64,000 nucleotides of DNA from Paraburkholderia phytofirmans PsJN (GCF_000020125.1 NC_010681.1:2170001-2234000); one strand, 5' to 3'; counted from the first letter of the stretch, positions 45,929-55,623 are shown. Translations and numbers: made by a program. The notes: a model not told the origin generated them from the sequence alone.

Positions 45929-47031
45929 GCGCGGCTTTGCGGCGCTTGCGGCGCCGTGCTGACGCCACCGCCGTTGGCGGCCTGCGTCGGCGCATGCGCT
46001 GGTGCCTTGCCCGCCGAGCCGAAAATCAGGCGCTTCTCGAACGCGAACCACGTGATGCTGGCGTAGACGAGCGTGATCGCGAGCGCGAGCGCGGCGGTGA
46101 CGAATCGGTTCAAATGCAGCGGCCACAACGCATACAGCACGCTCAGGTGAATCAGATAAATCGTGTAGCTGATGGTGCCGATATAGACCAGCACGGGATT
46201 GCACAACAGCCGTTTGACGATGCCCTTGCTCTGCAGGGCGATGACCACGACCGAAGTACAAAGCACCAGCGAAACGCTGTAGAGCCCGGCGTTCGAGAGC
46301 GGCGTATTGGCCGCGCGAAAGCGCGGAAAGTGCAGATGCAGCCACGCGAGGATGGCCAGCGCCGCGATCAATCCCAGCACCGCGACGCCTTTGTAAGGCT
46401 CGAGCGCATTTCGGTCACGCCGTACGGCAACCGCCAGCAGCGCGCCGGCCGCGAGCAGGTCCATGCGGAACGGCGTGAGGTAATAGATCGGCCAGAACGA
46501 ATCGAACCAGGGCGTGGCCACCGCGCGCAGCACGGGCACCAGCAGGATCAACGCGGCCGCCACGTAGCCGAGCACACGCTCGGGCACGAGCAGGATCACG
46601 AACGGCCAGACAATGTAGAACTGCTCTTCGACGGCGAGCGACCACAGCACATTCAGGCTGTCGTGACCGCTCTGATTGAGCGCGTCGCCGATATTGGTCG
46701 CGAAGAACGCGTACCACTGCCAGTGCTCTGCCCAGCCGAGACCGAACAGAAGCGACGACACCACCATCAGCAGCACGTAGGGCGGCAGGATGCGGCGCGC
46801 ACGGCGTGCATAGAAGTAACCGAAATACGACTGCTGACGCGCCTTGCGTTCGAGCAGGATGCCGGTGATCAGAAAACCGCTCAAAACAAAAAACAGATCG
46901 ACGCCCATCCACAGCGGCGCTTTCAACGCGTGCTGCGCGAACACGGCGAGTACGGCGATGGCGCGCAAGCCGTCGAGCTGCACGATGCGGCGGGAGTGGG
47001 AAGGCGCTAAGGGCAGTGCGCTGGCAGTCAT
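45925..47031 (-). CDS. bceO: acyltransferase family 3 membrane protein (BceO-like)
   Basis: A 368-residue integral membrane acyltransferase (OafA/NodX type). It shows LDGLRAIAVLAVFAQH with the catalytic His near residue 30, GVDLFFVLSGFLITG, and about ten membrane helices ending in a charged tail. These enzymes transfer acetyl or other acyl groups from the cytoplasm to periplasmic glycans. It is coupled to the SGNH hydrolase. The start at 47031 is used; upstream in-frame ATGs at 47214 and elsewhere lie in low-complexity sequence. Confidence 0.88.
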   Translation of the reverse strand: MTASALPLAPSHSRRIVQLDGLRAIAVLAVFAQHALKAPLWMGVDLFFVLSGFLITGILLERKARQQSYFGYFYARRARRILPPYVLLMVVSSLLFGLGWAEHWQWYAFFATNIGDALNQSGHDSLNVLWSLAVEEQFYIVWPFVILLVPERVLGYVAAALILLVPVLRAVATPWFDSFWPIYYLTPFRMDLLAAGALLAVAVRRDRNALEPYKGVAVLGLIAALAILAWLHLHFPRFRAANTPLSNAGLYSVSLVLCTSVVVIALQSKGIVKRLLCNPVLVYIGTISYTIYLIHLSVLYALWPLHLNRFVTAALALAITLVYASITWFAFEKRLIFGSAGKAPAHAPTQAANGGGVSTAPQAPQSRA

Positions 47032-47697
47032 GAACCGTCCATGGTGTGAAGCAGATGGGCCGGGCGAAGGATCGCGCGAGGGTTTCGTGGAGCAGGCGCG
47101 CTCGCTTCGCATCGCAACGGAAGTGCAATCGATTCTAGGGAAAATAAAATCGTGAAAAAACGGGAATGAATTGGATAAATGAATCAGATTGCAACAGGGT
47201 GTTTCGTTATCCATTCACAATGGATTTTTATGCTTGGGTCGAACGGATGACGGGATATGTAATAAGTGCGGATTGCTTTGCTGGGCATCGGTAAGGATGG
47301 GCGCTGACAGATCCGCGCACAACGCCGCCATAGCCGATTTAGTTTTAATCAATTTTTAATTGGTTTCTTTCACGACGCTTAAAGCATCGAATATTTTTGA
47401 ATTATTTTCGATTTTCGTCGCGGCGTTTTTTCCGCGTAATGTTAGCCGTGCGGATTGGGTGGCCAAGGACGGCGCGTGGGCCTCGCGCTCTGATTGCGGT
47501 CAAGGCACGCGGACTTGCGGCGTTCGCTCGTCGACACGCTATCCGAGTTCTGTTCCCGCACGAATCTGTCTTATGTCCTTGCACGGCTTCTAGCGGTCTG
47601 CATCACGAGATCGACCGCGATTCGTAGCGTCATTCATTGAGTTGTGTTTTCGCGCGAGCCTCATTGCCCGCGCGCGGCGCTGATTGGAGGAAATACC
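47032..47697. promoter_or_regulatory. AT-rich divergent region between bceO and the 733-residue secreted protein gene
   Basis: About 670 non-coding bases. The segment near 47105-47460 is AT-rich with many A/T runs. A tight hairpin ATCCATT-CAC-AATGGAT (47209-47225) followed by TTTT, and a weak stem GCGGTC (47593-47598) / GACCGC (47613-47618), are visible. Promoters for both divergent genes should lie here. Confidence 0.5.
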
Positions 47698-49899
47698 TTG
47701 CCCCGTTTCACGTTCAAAAGCTGGCTCGCTGTTTTTGCATGCGCCGCCGGACTGACCGCGGGAGCGGCCAGTTTCACGGCGCATGCGGAAACCGCGTTGA
47801 ACGCGAAAACGTCGTGGATCGGCAATACCTTCGGTTTCGGCGACGGCACTTGGGCGCAGATCAACATCACCGCGATCGCGGTGTCACCCGATGGCAAGGT
47901 CTATACGAACGCGCCGTGGGACGAGAGCGGCGCTGAGGCGAGCGTCTATCAGAATGGCAAGATGCTCGGCTTCGCGGGCGGCACGCATGGCTGGGGCAAT
48001 GGTGGCGGCAACGCCGTTGCTTTGAATCGCAAGTACGTGTTCGTTGCGATCGCGGTCGGCAACGAAAAAGGACGCCTGGTCGAGCAGGGCGTGTGGCCGG
48101 AGAAGGGCAAGCAGTGGTACGGCATTTCGCGCCGGCAGATTGCCGATCCGAAGCGTGCCGCGCCGTTCCAGCCCGCCGCGAAAAGTGCCGACCCGCATGC
48201 GCAGCTGGCGGCCGGCTTCCTGATGATGAACGAAGTGCCGACCGGTACAAGCGCCGAGATCGGCGGCCTCGCGGCGAACGACACCACGCTGTACGCGGCG
48301 AACACGGCGCGCGATCGCATCGAGGTGTACGACGCGGAATCGATGCAGCAGAAAACCACCTGGAGCGTGCATGAACCAGGACGGATTGCGCTGGCGCCGG
48401 ACGGCACGCTGTGGGTGTTGAGCGGCACGCGCAACGATCGCGAGCCGCACGTGGAGCACTACACATCTACCGGCAAACGCATCGACGAAAACTTTACGCT
48501 GCCTGGCGGAACGATCGCAGTGGATATCGCGGCCGACGCGCAAGGCCGCGTGCTGATTGCCGATAACGGTCCACGTCTGCAGGTGCTGTATTTCAGCAAG
48601 AACAACGGTCGTTATAGCGAATCGGGCGCGCTCGGCGAGCGCGGCGGCATTTTCAGCGGCGTCGCCGGCAAACCGGGCCCGCAGCGGTTCAACGGACTCA
48701 CCGGCGTGGGCGTGGATGCGCGCGGCAACGTGTACGTGTCGACCAACGGCATCGGTCCGCGTTACGACCCGATCGGTGCGGGCCTCGGGGCCACGCTCGA
48801 AAGCTACGCGCCGGATGGCAAGCAGAACTGGCAGGTGCAGGGGCTGTTGTTCGTCGATGGCGCGTGGATCGATCCGTCGCGCCCGGACAGCGTTTACACC
48901 GGCAACAAGCGCTTCGAACTCGACCTGTCCAAACCTGCGGGACAGGACTGGAAATACGCAGGTTTCCTCTCTAACCGTTTCAAGTATCCGGACGATCCGG
49001 TATTCCACACCGATCAGTATCCGGGCCTGCCGATCGCCCGCAAACTGAAGGGCCGCACTTTCCTGTACCTCACGGACATGTACGCGGACCATCTGAAGAT
49101 CTATCGCTTCGACGCGCAGCACGACGGCGAAACAGCGATTCCTTCCGGCTTCATCGCAGGACGCGAGCGCGCGGTGGCCAAGGTGCCGAATGCGCCGCCG
49201 GGCGGCGACTGGATCTGGCGCGATACGAACGGCGATGGCAAGTTCAACACCGACGAATTCACGCTCAACACGAGCGGCACGAAGCTCGCGGGCGGCTGGG
49301 GCTGGTGGGTCGATACCGCCGGCGACATCTGGCGCACGCGCGACACCAAGGGCATCTATCGCTTCCGTTTCGGCGGGCTGGATGCGAAGGGCAATCCGGT
49401 CTACTCGTATTCGAACATGACGCAGTACCCGGTGCCGCAACCGTTCACGGAACTGCATCGCGCGATCTACGACCCGGACACCGACACGATGTACGTGAGC
49501 GGCTACACGCCCGACACGCCGGTCGATCGCGGCTTCTGGAAAGAAGTGGGCCGCGTGCTGGTGCGCTACGACAAATGGTCGAGCGGCAATCCCGTGCAGC
49601 GCTACGCGATCACGCTGCCGTGGCAGACGCAGAGCAAACCCATCGCCACCATCATCGGCCTGACGGTCGAAGGCCAATACATTTTCGGCGTCGAGCCGGT
49701 GGGCGCGGTGCACGTGTGGGACAAGGACAGCGGCAAGGAGATCGGCGTGATCCGGCCGGGCCCGGAAGTGGGCCGCGCGTCGGGCTGGGTCGATGTGCCG
49801 AACGGCATCAGCGCCGCCAAACGCGCCAACGGCGAGTACCTCGTGTTCGTCGAGGAAGACGCGCGCGGCAAAGTCATGATGTACCGCTGGAAGCCTTGA
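47698..49899 (+). CDS. secreted beta-propeller-like protein with an EF-hand loop
   Basis: A 733-residue protein, not recognised as a named family. TTG start at 47698 with GGAGG at 47686-47690 gives a signal peptide (residues about 1-33, ending AHA). The body has repeated strand-rich blocks of the type LAPDGTLWVLSGTRND, VDARGNVYVSTNG, GRVLIADNG, suggesting NHL/WD-like propeller blades. Residues 509-521 (DTNGDGKFNTDEF) match the canonical EF-hand calcium loop with Asp/Asn at positions 1, 3 and 5 and Glu at 12. A calcium-dependent polysaccharide-binding or degrading role would fit, since the gene lies inside the exopolysaccharide cluster. BceP is one possible counterpart; I am not sure of that. 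Confidence 0.72.
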   Translation: MPRFTFKSWLAVFACAAGLTAGAASFTAHAETALNAKTSWIGNTFGFGDGTWAQINITAIAVSPDGKVYTNAPWDESGAEASVYQNGKMLGFAGGTHGWGNGGGNAVALNRKYVFVAIAVGNEKGRLVEQGVWPEKGKQWYGISRRQIADPKRAAPFQPAAKSADPHAQLAAGFLMMNEVPTGTSAEIGGLAANDTTLYAANTARDRIEVYDAESMQQKTTWSVHEPGRIALAPDGTLWVLSGTRNDREPHVEHYTSTGKRIDENFTLPGGTIAVDIAADAQGRVLIADNGPRLQVLYFSKNNGRYSESGALGERGGIFSGVAGKPGPQRFNGLTGVGVDARGNVYVSTNGIGPRYDPIGAGLGATLESYAPDGKQNWQVQGLLFVDGAWIDPSRPDSVYTGNKRFELDLSKPAGQDWKYAGFLSNRFKYPDDPVFHTDQYPGLPIARKLKGRTFLYLTDMYADHLKIYRFDAQHDGETAIPSGFIAGRERAVAKVPNAPPGGDWIWRDTNGDGKFNTDEFTLNTSGTKLAGGWGWWVDTAGDIWRTRDTKGIYRFRFGGLDAKGNPVYSYSNMTQYPVPQPFTELHRAIYDPDTDTMYVSGYTPDTPVDRGFWKEVGRVLVRYDKWSSGNPVQRYAITLPWQTQSKPIATIIGLTVEGQYIFGVEPVGAVHVWDKDSGKEIGVIRPGPEVGRASGWVDVPNGISAAKRANGEYLVFVEEDARGKVMMYRWKP

Positions 49900-49972
49900 T
49901 GAACGAAGCATGAGCGCTTCGGCGCATGACAAGGCGACCCGCAGGCAAACGTAGTCAAAACCAAGGCATCCG

Positions 49973-51439
49973 ATGGACAAAGGCATTCTCAAGAACGTAG
50001 CGATCAATTTCTTCGGGCTGGTGCTGCCGACCTTCGTCTCGCTCGTGACCGTGCCGTCGTATATCAAGCTGCTCGGCGTCGAGCGCTACGGCGTGATCAG
50101 CCTCGTGTGGACGCTGATCGGCTACTTCGGCATTCTCGATCTCGGCATGAGCATGGCCGCGCAGAATCACATCTCGAAGGCGCGCGCATCCGGCGATAAG
50201 GAAGAGAGCGCGCGCGTGTTCTGGAGCGCGACGTGGCTCAATCTCGCGACCGGCGTGATCGGCGGATTGATCATCTATTTCGGCGCGTTTCTCTACACCG
50301 CGTATTTCACCAAGGTGTCGCCCGAGTTGCAGCACGAGGTGTATATGGCGCTGCCGTGGCTCGCGGTGGCGATTCCGATCGCCAACGTCTCGTGGGTGTT
50401 CGCGGGCGCGATCAACGGCGCGGAGCGCTTTGGCGTCTACAACACCAATCAGACCATCGGCACGTTTCTGTTCCAGTTGCTGCCGCTCGGCGCCGCGCTG
50501 TGGATGGGCGCGACCTTGCAGAACGTGCTGGCCGCAGCGGTGTTCGCGCGGATCGTGGCCGCGCTGCTGCTGGGGCGCTCGGCGCTGAAAGTGCTGGAAA
50601 TCCGCCGCATTCTGCCGCCGCAATTCGGCGTGGCGAAGGGGCTGTTCAATTTCGGCGGCTGGATGCTGATTGCGAGCGTCACCACCATGATCGCCGACTC
50701 GCTCGACCGCGTGATGCTCGGCACGAGCCTCGGCGCGCGTTTCGTCACGTATTACACGGTGCCGCAGAACCTTGTCACGCGATTGAACATCGTGCCGACG
50801 GCGCTGGTGCGCACATTGTTTCCGCGGCTCTCCGCAGTGGGACGCGCCGACGCCGACACCATCACGCAGCAATCGCTCGAATTTCTCAACGGCGTGTTCA
50901 CGCCGGTCGCGCTGGTCGCGATGCTGGTGCTCGAACCGTTTCTGCATCTGTGGGTGGGCAATGAGATCGCCACGGTGGCCGCACCGGTGGGCCGCATCAT
51001 GATCGTCGCCGTGTGGCTGGTCGGGCAGGCGAACGTCACGCGGATTCTGATCCAGTCGCAGGTCAATCCCGCCACGGCCGCGCGCGTCGGTTTGTTCGAA
51101 TTGCCCTTGTTTGCAGGGGCATTGTGGTTCGGCATCACGCGCTTCGGCCTGACCGGCGCGGCGGTGGCCGTGGCTGGCCGCGCGCTGTTCGACTACGCGG
51201 TGCTGCTGCGACTGTCGGCGATCCGCGCGAAGCAGATTGCGCTCGACATGCTCGCTCACCTTGCTTTCCTGCTGGCCAGCCTGTGGCTCGCCAGCTTCCT
51301 GCCGGGTCTCGCAATGGCGATTGTTGCCGGCGTATTGATGGTAGGCGCGAATGTCGCCTGGTCGATCACGATGACACCCGCCTTGCGCGATCTTGCGCGT
51401 TCACTGCTGTTGCGACTGAATCCGAGGAAAAGCGCATGA
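49973..51439 (+). CDS. polysaccharide flippase, Wzx type
   Basis: A 488-residue membrane protein with about twelve to fourteen hydrophobic segments and a MATE/PST-type N terminus (NFFGLVLPTFVSLVTVPSYIKLLGVERYGVISLVW). It should flip the undecaprenyl-linked repeat across the inner membrane before polymerisation. The gene stop overlaps the start of the next glycosyltransferase (ATGA), so they are coupled. Position matches the Wzx gene in cepacian clusters (often called BceQ). Confidence 0.88.
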   Translation: MDKGILKNVAINFFGLVLPTFVSLVTVPSYIKLLGVERYGVISLVWTLIGYFGILDLGMSMAAQNHISKARASGDKEESARVFWSATWLNLATGVIGGLIIYFGAFLYTAYFTKVSPELQHEVYMALPWLAVAIPIANVSWVFAGAINGAERFGVYNTNQTIGTFLFQLLPLGAALWMGATLQNVLAAAVFARIVAALLLGRSALKVLEIRRILPPQFGVAKGLFNFGGWMLIASVTTMIADSLDRVMLGTSLGARFVTYYTVPQNLVTRLNIVPTALVRTLFPRLSAVGRADADTITQQSLEFLNGVFTPVALVAMLVLEPFLHLWVGNEIATVAAPVGRIMIVAVWLVGQANVTRILIQSQVNPATAARVGLFELPLFAGALWFGITRFGLTGAAVAVAGRALFDYAVLLRLSAIRAKQIALDMLAHLAFLLASLWLASFLPGLAMAIVAGVLMVGANVAWSITMTPALRDLARSLLLRLNPRKSA

Positions 51440-53892
51440 ACCACGAAGTCCTTGAAGAAGCCGTGCTGCAACCCGCGACGCGCAGCGCACTGGCCGAACT
51501 CACCACCGTCCCCGGCGTGCAGGCGCCGCCGCGCAGCGCCGCGCTGCGCGCCGATAAGGCAGTGCGCATCGCGATCGTGCACGACTGGCTCGTCACGTAT
51601 GCGGGCGCGGAGAAGGTGCTCGAACAGATTGTCGCGTGCTTTCCGGACGCGGACCTGTTCAGCCTCGTCGACTTTCTCGACGACCGCAGCTTCTTGCGCG
51701 GCAAGGCCGTCACCACGTCGTTTATCCAGAAGCTGCCACTCGCGCGCACCAAGTACCGCTCGTATCTGCCGCTGATGCCGCTCGCGATCGAACAGCTCGA
51801 CGTGTCCGCGTACGACGTGGTCATTTCGAGCAGCCACGCGGTAGCCAAAGGCATTCTGACCGGCCCCGACCAGGTGCATATCAGCTACGTGCATTCGCCG
51901 ATCCGCTACGCGTGGGACTTGCAGCATCAATACCTCAAGCAGTCGAAGCTGACCAACGGCCCGAAATCGGCCATGGCGCGGCTGATTCTGCATTACATGC
52001 GCAACTGGGACATCCGCACTTCGAATGCGGTGGATGGCTTCGTCGCCAATTCCGAGTTCATCGCGCGGCGCATCAAGAAGGTCTATCAGCGCGATGCGCA
52101 GGTGATCTTCCCGCCGGTCGACGTCGAAGCCTTCGCGCTGTGCACCGACAAGGAAGACTTTTATCTGACCGCCTCGCGCATGGTGCCGTATAAGAAGATC
52201 GATCTGATCGTCGAGGCATTTGCACGCATGCCGCAGCGCAAGCTCGTCGTGATCGGCGATGGTCCCGACATGCAGAAGATCCGCGCGAAAGCGGGGCCGA
52301 ACGTCGAGATCATGGGCTATCAGCCGTTCAAGATGCTCAAGGAAAAGATGAGCCGCGCCAAGGCCTTCGTGTTCGCCGCGGAAGAAGACTTCGGTATTTC
52401 GGTCGTCGAAGCGCAGGCCTGCGGCACGCCGGTGATCGCCTACGGCAAGGGCGGTGCGCTCGAAACCGTGCGCGATCTGTCGGAGCCGCGGCCCACCGGC
52501 ATGTTCTTCGACGACCAGAACGTCGAGTCGATCATCGCCGCGGTGGAGCGTTTCGACGGCCACGTGAAGCGTTTTTCGCCGCTGGACTGCCGCGCGAACG
52601 CCGAGCAGTTCTCCGCCGCGCATTTCCGCGAGCGCTTCTTCGCGCACGTGCGGGCGGCGGTGCCGGCGCTGCGCGCGGCGACGCTGCCGCCGTACGTGCC
52701 GTATAAAGCGCCGACCGTCGCCAGCGGTCCGCGCATTCTGGCGGTCGATCAAAGCGGCGTGCTCGGCGGCGCCGAACTGTCGCTGCTGGAAATCGTCAAG
52801 GCGTTGCGCTCGCGCATCGAGGTCGTGCTGTTCGACGACGGCCCGTTTCGCAGCGCGCTCGCCAAAGCGGGCGTGGCCGTCGACGTGCTGGATGCAGGCG
52901 CGCTGCGCCATGTTCGCAAGCAGGGCGGGTCGATGCCGAAGGGCCAGGCGCTCAAGGGTTTGATATCGCTCGTGCGCGCCACGGCCAAACGCGCGCGCAA
53001 CGCGGACGTGATCTACGCGAACACCCAGCGCGCCATGGTGATCGGCGCGCTCGCTGGCAAGCTGGCGCGGCGCCCGGTGGTCTGGCATCTGCGCGATATC
53101 GTGAGCCCCGAGCATTTCGGCGGCAAGCAACTGGCGATCATCAAATGGTGCGCGCGTCTTGGCCTCACGCATGTGATCGCCAATTCGGCCGCGTCGGCGC
53201 GCGCGTTTGCCGAGCTCACGCAGTTCGACGAAAAGCGCATCGACGTGGTGTTCAACGGCATTTCCGCCGCGCCGTTCGACGCCTTGCGCACCGTGCCGCA
53301 AGCAACGCTGCGCAAGCGCCTCGGCTTGCCGGAAGACGCGTTTCTGGTCGGCTCGTTCAGCCGCCTCGCGCGTTGGAAAGGGCAGCATGTGCTGCTCGAA
53401 GCGATGGTGCTCAATCCGCAGATGCATGCGGTGCTGGTGGGCGCGCCGCTTTTCGGCGAGGACCAGTACGAGATCGAACTGCACGCGTTCGTCGCCGCGC
53501 ACAACCTCGGCGGGCGGGTGCATTTTCTCGGCTTCCAGCACGATATCGCGGCCTGCATGTGCGCGGTCGACGCAGTCGTCCATACGTCGATCACGCCGGA
53601 GCCGTTCGGCCGCGTGATCGTGGAAGGCATGCTGGCGCAGCGGCCGGTGGTGGCGGCACGCGCGGGCGGCGTGCTGGAGATTATCGACGACTACGAGAAC
53701 GGCGTGCTGTGCACGCCCGCAGACGCGCACGGCCTTGCCGACGCGCTCGCCGAATTGCGCTCGAACGACGAACTGCGCAACCGGCTGGTCAGGAACGGGT
53801 ATCAGACCGCGCTGAGCCGGTTCGGCACCGCCACTTATGTCGAGGGTGTCGAGCGGATTCTGAAGCGCGTGACGGGGCCGAAAACGGCCTAG
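51436..53892 (+). CDS. two-domain glycosyltransferase (tandem GT4; BceR-like)
   Basis: An 818-residue protein made of two GT-B glycosyltransferases in tandem. The first (residues about 40-400) has VRIAIVHDWLVTYAGAEKVL, VHSPIRYAWDL and AEEDFGISVVEAQACGTPVIAY. The second (about 430-810) has GVLGGAELSLLEIVKAL, FSRLARWKGQHVLLEAM and TPEPFGRVIVEGMLAQRPVVAA. Each has its own Glu-x7-Glu donor site, so two sugars may be added by one polypeptide. Translation is coupled to the flippase by an ATGA overlap. Confidence 0.9.
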   Translation: MNHEVLEEAVLQPATRSALAELTTVPGVQAPPRSAALRADKAVRIAIVHDWLVTYAGAEKVLEQIVACFPDADLFSLVDFLDDRSFLRGKAVTTSFIQKLPLARTKYRSYLPLMPLAIEQLDVSAYDVVISSSHAVAKGILTGPDQVHISYVHSPIRYAWDLQHQYLKQSKLTNGPKSAMARLILHYMRNWDIRTSNAVDGFVANSEFIARRIKKVYQRDAQVIFPPVDVEAFALCTDKEDFYLTASRMVPYKKIDLIVEAFARMPQRKLVVIGDGPDMQKIRAKAGPNVEIMGYQPFKMLKEKMSRAKAFVFAAEEDFGISVVEAQACGTPVIAYGKGGALETVRDLSEPRPTGMFFDDQNVESIIAAVERFDGHVKRFSPLDCRANAEQFSAAHFRERFFAHVRAAVPALRAATLPPYVPYKAPTVASGPRILAVDQSGVLGGAELSLLEIVKALRSRIEVVLFDDGPFRSALAKAGVAVDVLDAGALRHVRKQGGSMPKGQALKGLISLVRATAKRARNADVIYANTQRAMVIGALAGKLARRPVVWHLRDIVSPEHFGGKQLAIIKWCARLGLTHVIANSAASARAFAELTQFDEKRIDVVFNGISAAPFDALRTVPQATLRKRLGLPEDAFLVGSFSRLARWKGQHVLLEAMVLNPQMHAVLVGAPLFGEDQYEIELHAFVAAHNLGGRVHFLGFQHDIAACMCAVDAVVHTSITPEPFGRVIVEGMLAQRPVVAARAGGVLEIIDDYENGVLCTPADAHGLADALAELRSNDELRNRLVRNGYQTALSRFGTATYVEGVERILKRVTGPKTA

Positions 53893-53947
53893 GAAGGTTC
53901 TACGCGGGGGTAGGCAGGGACTCGGCCGGTTCCTGCCGTTGGCGCAG

Positions 53948-53984
53948 CGGAGCGAAAGTCTCACGACCTTCGCTCCGTTTTTTT
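53948..53984 (+). terminator. rho-independent terminator after the two-domain glycosyltransferase
   Basis: CGGAGCGAA (53948-53956) and TTCGCTCCG (53969-53977) form a perfect 9-bp stem, followed by TTTTTTT. It separates the gene from the convergent acyltransferase. Confidence 0.9.
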
Positions 53985-54008
53985 ATCGGGCGTTTTTGCT
54001 GCGTGAGT

Positions 54009-55220
54009 TCAAGCCTTTTTCAAAGCCGCTTTGGGCTTGAAACTGGCCGACCACTTCATCGCCGGCAACTCGACCAGCCGGTAGAACACATACGCCACCG
54101 GCACGGCCACCAGCATATAGCCGAACGACGGCCAGATCGACATTTGCAGCGACGAGCGGAACAGCAGCGACGACAGCAGCACGAAGATCGGCAGATGGAT
54201 CAGATAGAGCGAGAAGCTGAAATCGCCAAAGCGCGACAGCAGACGCGTGCCGAAAGCGGGGCCGTGCTCCGGGTTGCCGCGCTCCAGCGCCTTGTACAGG
54301 TAGAACGCGAAGCCGACCGCCCAGAGCTGGAACGCACCGTACTGGCCGAAATGAAACGCGGCGCAGCCGAGCGCGACGAAGCCCGCGGCGAGCGCGTAGA
54401 GCCACACCGAGGAGCGGGCCTGCGGGGCGCGATGCGCACGGGCGTCGGCGATCCACGCGCCGAGCGTCCACGAAAACCAGTACGACGTGAAGAACTGAAT
54501 GTCGTGGCGTTCGAGCACGTAGGCGGACACCACGTTGACGAGCGCGACGATCGCGAGCACGAAGGTCATGCCGATACGCCGGCGCAGCGCGAACAGCAGC
54601 GGATAGATCGCGTAGAACTGCACTTCGAGCGAGAGCGTCCAGAGCGCGCCGTTCGATCCGAACGTCTTGCCGGCCACGCCTTGCAGCGAAAACAGATTGA
54701 CGAGGAAAGCCTGCAGGCCGATCTCGCGGATCTTGTGATTGACCGGCGGCAGTTGCAGGCTGAACCAGTCGAGCGCGAAGGTCAGCACGAGCGCCGCGAG
54801 CAGCACGGGATAAATGCGAGCAAAGCGGCGCACCCAGAAATTGCCCGTATCGAGCCGGTAAGCGGGATTGCCGGCCAGGCGCAGCGCGTCGCCGCGGTGA
54901 ATGCAATAACCGCTGATCACGAAGAAAATCGGCACGCCGGCTGAGCCCCATGCAATCGGGAACGTCAGATACGCGGCGATCGCGTTCAGACTGAATGCAT
55001 GGCCCACGCTCTGGTGAAACGCCTGCATGCCGACCCATTCCACCTGGCGGCAATGAAAATACGCCACCAGCAGCGCGGCGAAGCCCCGCATGGCGTCGAT
55101 GACGTGCTCCTTGCCCGCGCTGTCGGCGCGCGCTTCGCTCTGGGCGCGCGGCGCGGCGGCTGTGCGAGGCGGGGAGAGGGGCAGGGATGAGCCGGCGGCA
55201 TCCAGTGCTGAGTCGCTCAT
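54009..55220 (-). CDS. bceS: acyltransferase family 3 membrane protein (BceS-like)
   Basis: A 403-residue membrane acyltransferase of the same superfamily as the 45925 gene but only distantly similar. It has IDAMRGFAALLVAYFHC, with the catalytic His near residue 56, a SAGVPIFFVISGY segment and about ten membrane segments. The first 35 residues are Ala/Ser/Pro-rich and cytoplasmic. It probably acetylates the exopolysaccharide at a second position. The start at 55220 keeps the full N terminus. Confidence 0.87.
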   Translation of the reverse strand: MSDSALDAAGSSLPLSPPRTAAAPRAQSEARADSAGKEHVIDAMRGFAALLVAYFHCRQVEWVGMQAFHQSVGHAFSLNAIAAYLTFPIAWGSAGVPIFFVISGYCIHRGDALRLAGNPAYRLDTGNFWVRRFARIYPVLLAALVLTFALDWFSLQLPPVNHKIREIGLQAFLVNLFSLQGVAGKTFGSNGALWTLSLEVQFYAIYPLLFALRRRIGMTFVLAIVALVNVVSAYVLERHDIQFFTSYWFSWTLGAWIADARAHRAPQARSSVWLYALAAGFVALGCAAFHFGQYGAFQLWAVGFAFYLYKALERGNPEHGPAFGTRLLSRFGDFSFSLYLIHLPIFVLLSSLLFRSSLQMSIWPSFGYMLVAVPVAYVFYRLVELPAMKWSASFKPKAALKKA

Positions 55221-55253
55221 ACGCGGTCCTTATTCTGACGGAGGGGAGATGCG

Positions 55254-55273
55254 GATTGGCAGATTGGCAGATT
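55254..55273. repeat. short tandem repeat upstream of the acyltransferase gene
   Basis: GATTGGCA occurs twice in tandem (55254-55261, 55262-55269) followed by GATT, about 34 bases ahead of the minus-strand start codon. An 11-bp palindrome GCATGACATGC follows at 55301-55311. Confidence 0.5.
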
Positions 55274-55479
55274 CGCGCGGGCGCCATACGCGGCCGCGGT
55301 GCATGACATGCTAGTACACGACACGCGTAAAAAATCGATAAAAAATTGCGTACTGAATTGAATTAAGCGGCGATTTTGTGACTAATTGTAATTGAGCATA
55401 AGCAAATGCAGCCGCGAATTATTTACCGCTTTTGTCATGCTAATTTAAGCCACGGATTCTCTTGACCCGAGGTGAAGTC

Positions 55480-55623
55480 ATGAACCTGCATTTACTCGCC
55501 GGCATTGCCGTGCTGCTGATCCTTGTCGCCGCCTCCGCCTACCGGGAGGCGCTGCGCAATGAGCCCATTCGCCGTTTTCGCATGAACCCCCGCAAGCTGC
55601 CGCAGCTCGACGAGAACGAATAA
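55480..55623 (+). CDS. 47-residue membrane micro-protein
   Basis: A small gene with a near-ideal ribosome-binding site (GAGGTGA) seven bases before ATG 55480 and a stop at 55621-55623. The product has one hydrophobic segment (LLAGIAVLLILVAASA, about residues 5-20) and a basic, Arg/Pro-rich cytoplasmic tail ending in an acidic DENE. A 9-bp hairpin overlaps the stop codon (55622-55658), which could end the transcript. The AT-rich region upstream (55320-55470) could hold its promoter. No family is recognised. Confidence 0.6.
   Translation: MNLHLLAGIAVLLILVAASAYREALRNEPIRRFRMNPRKLPQLDENE

Noticed and set aside
47884..53964. Very long minus-strand open frames (727 and 902 codons) opposite the secreted propeller and two-domain transferase genes
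   Set aside because: They are shadows in GC-rich sequence: Arg/His/Asp-rich, no motif, and the plus-strand genes have signal peptide, ribosome-binding sites and catalytic motifs.
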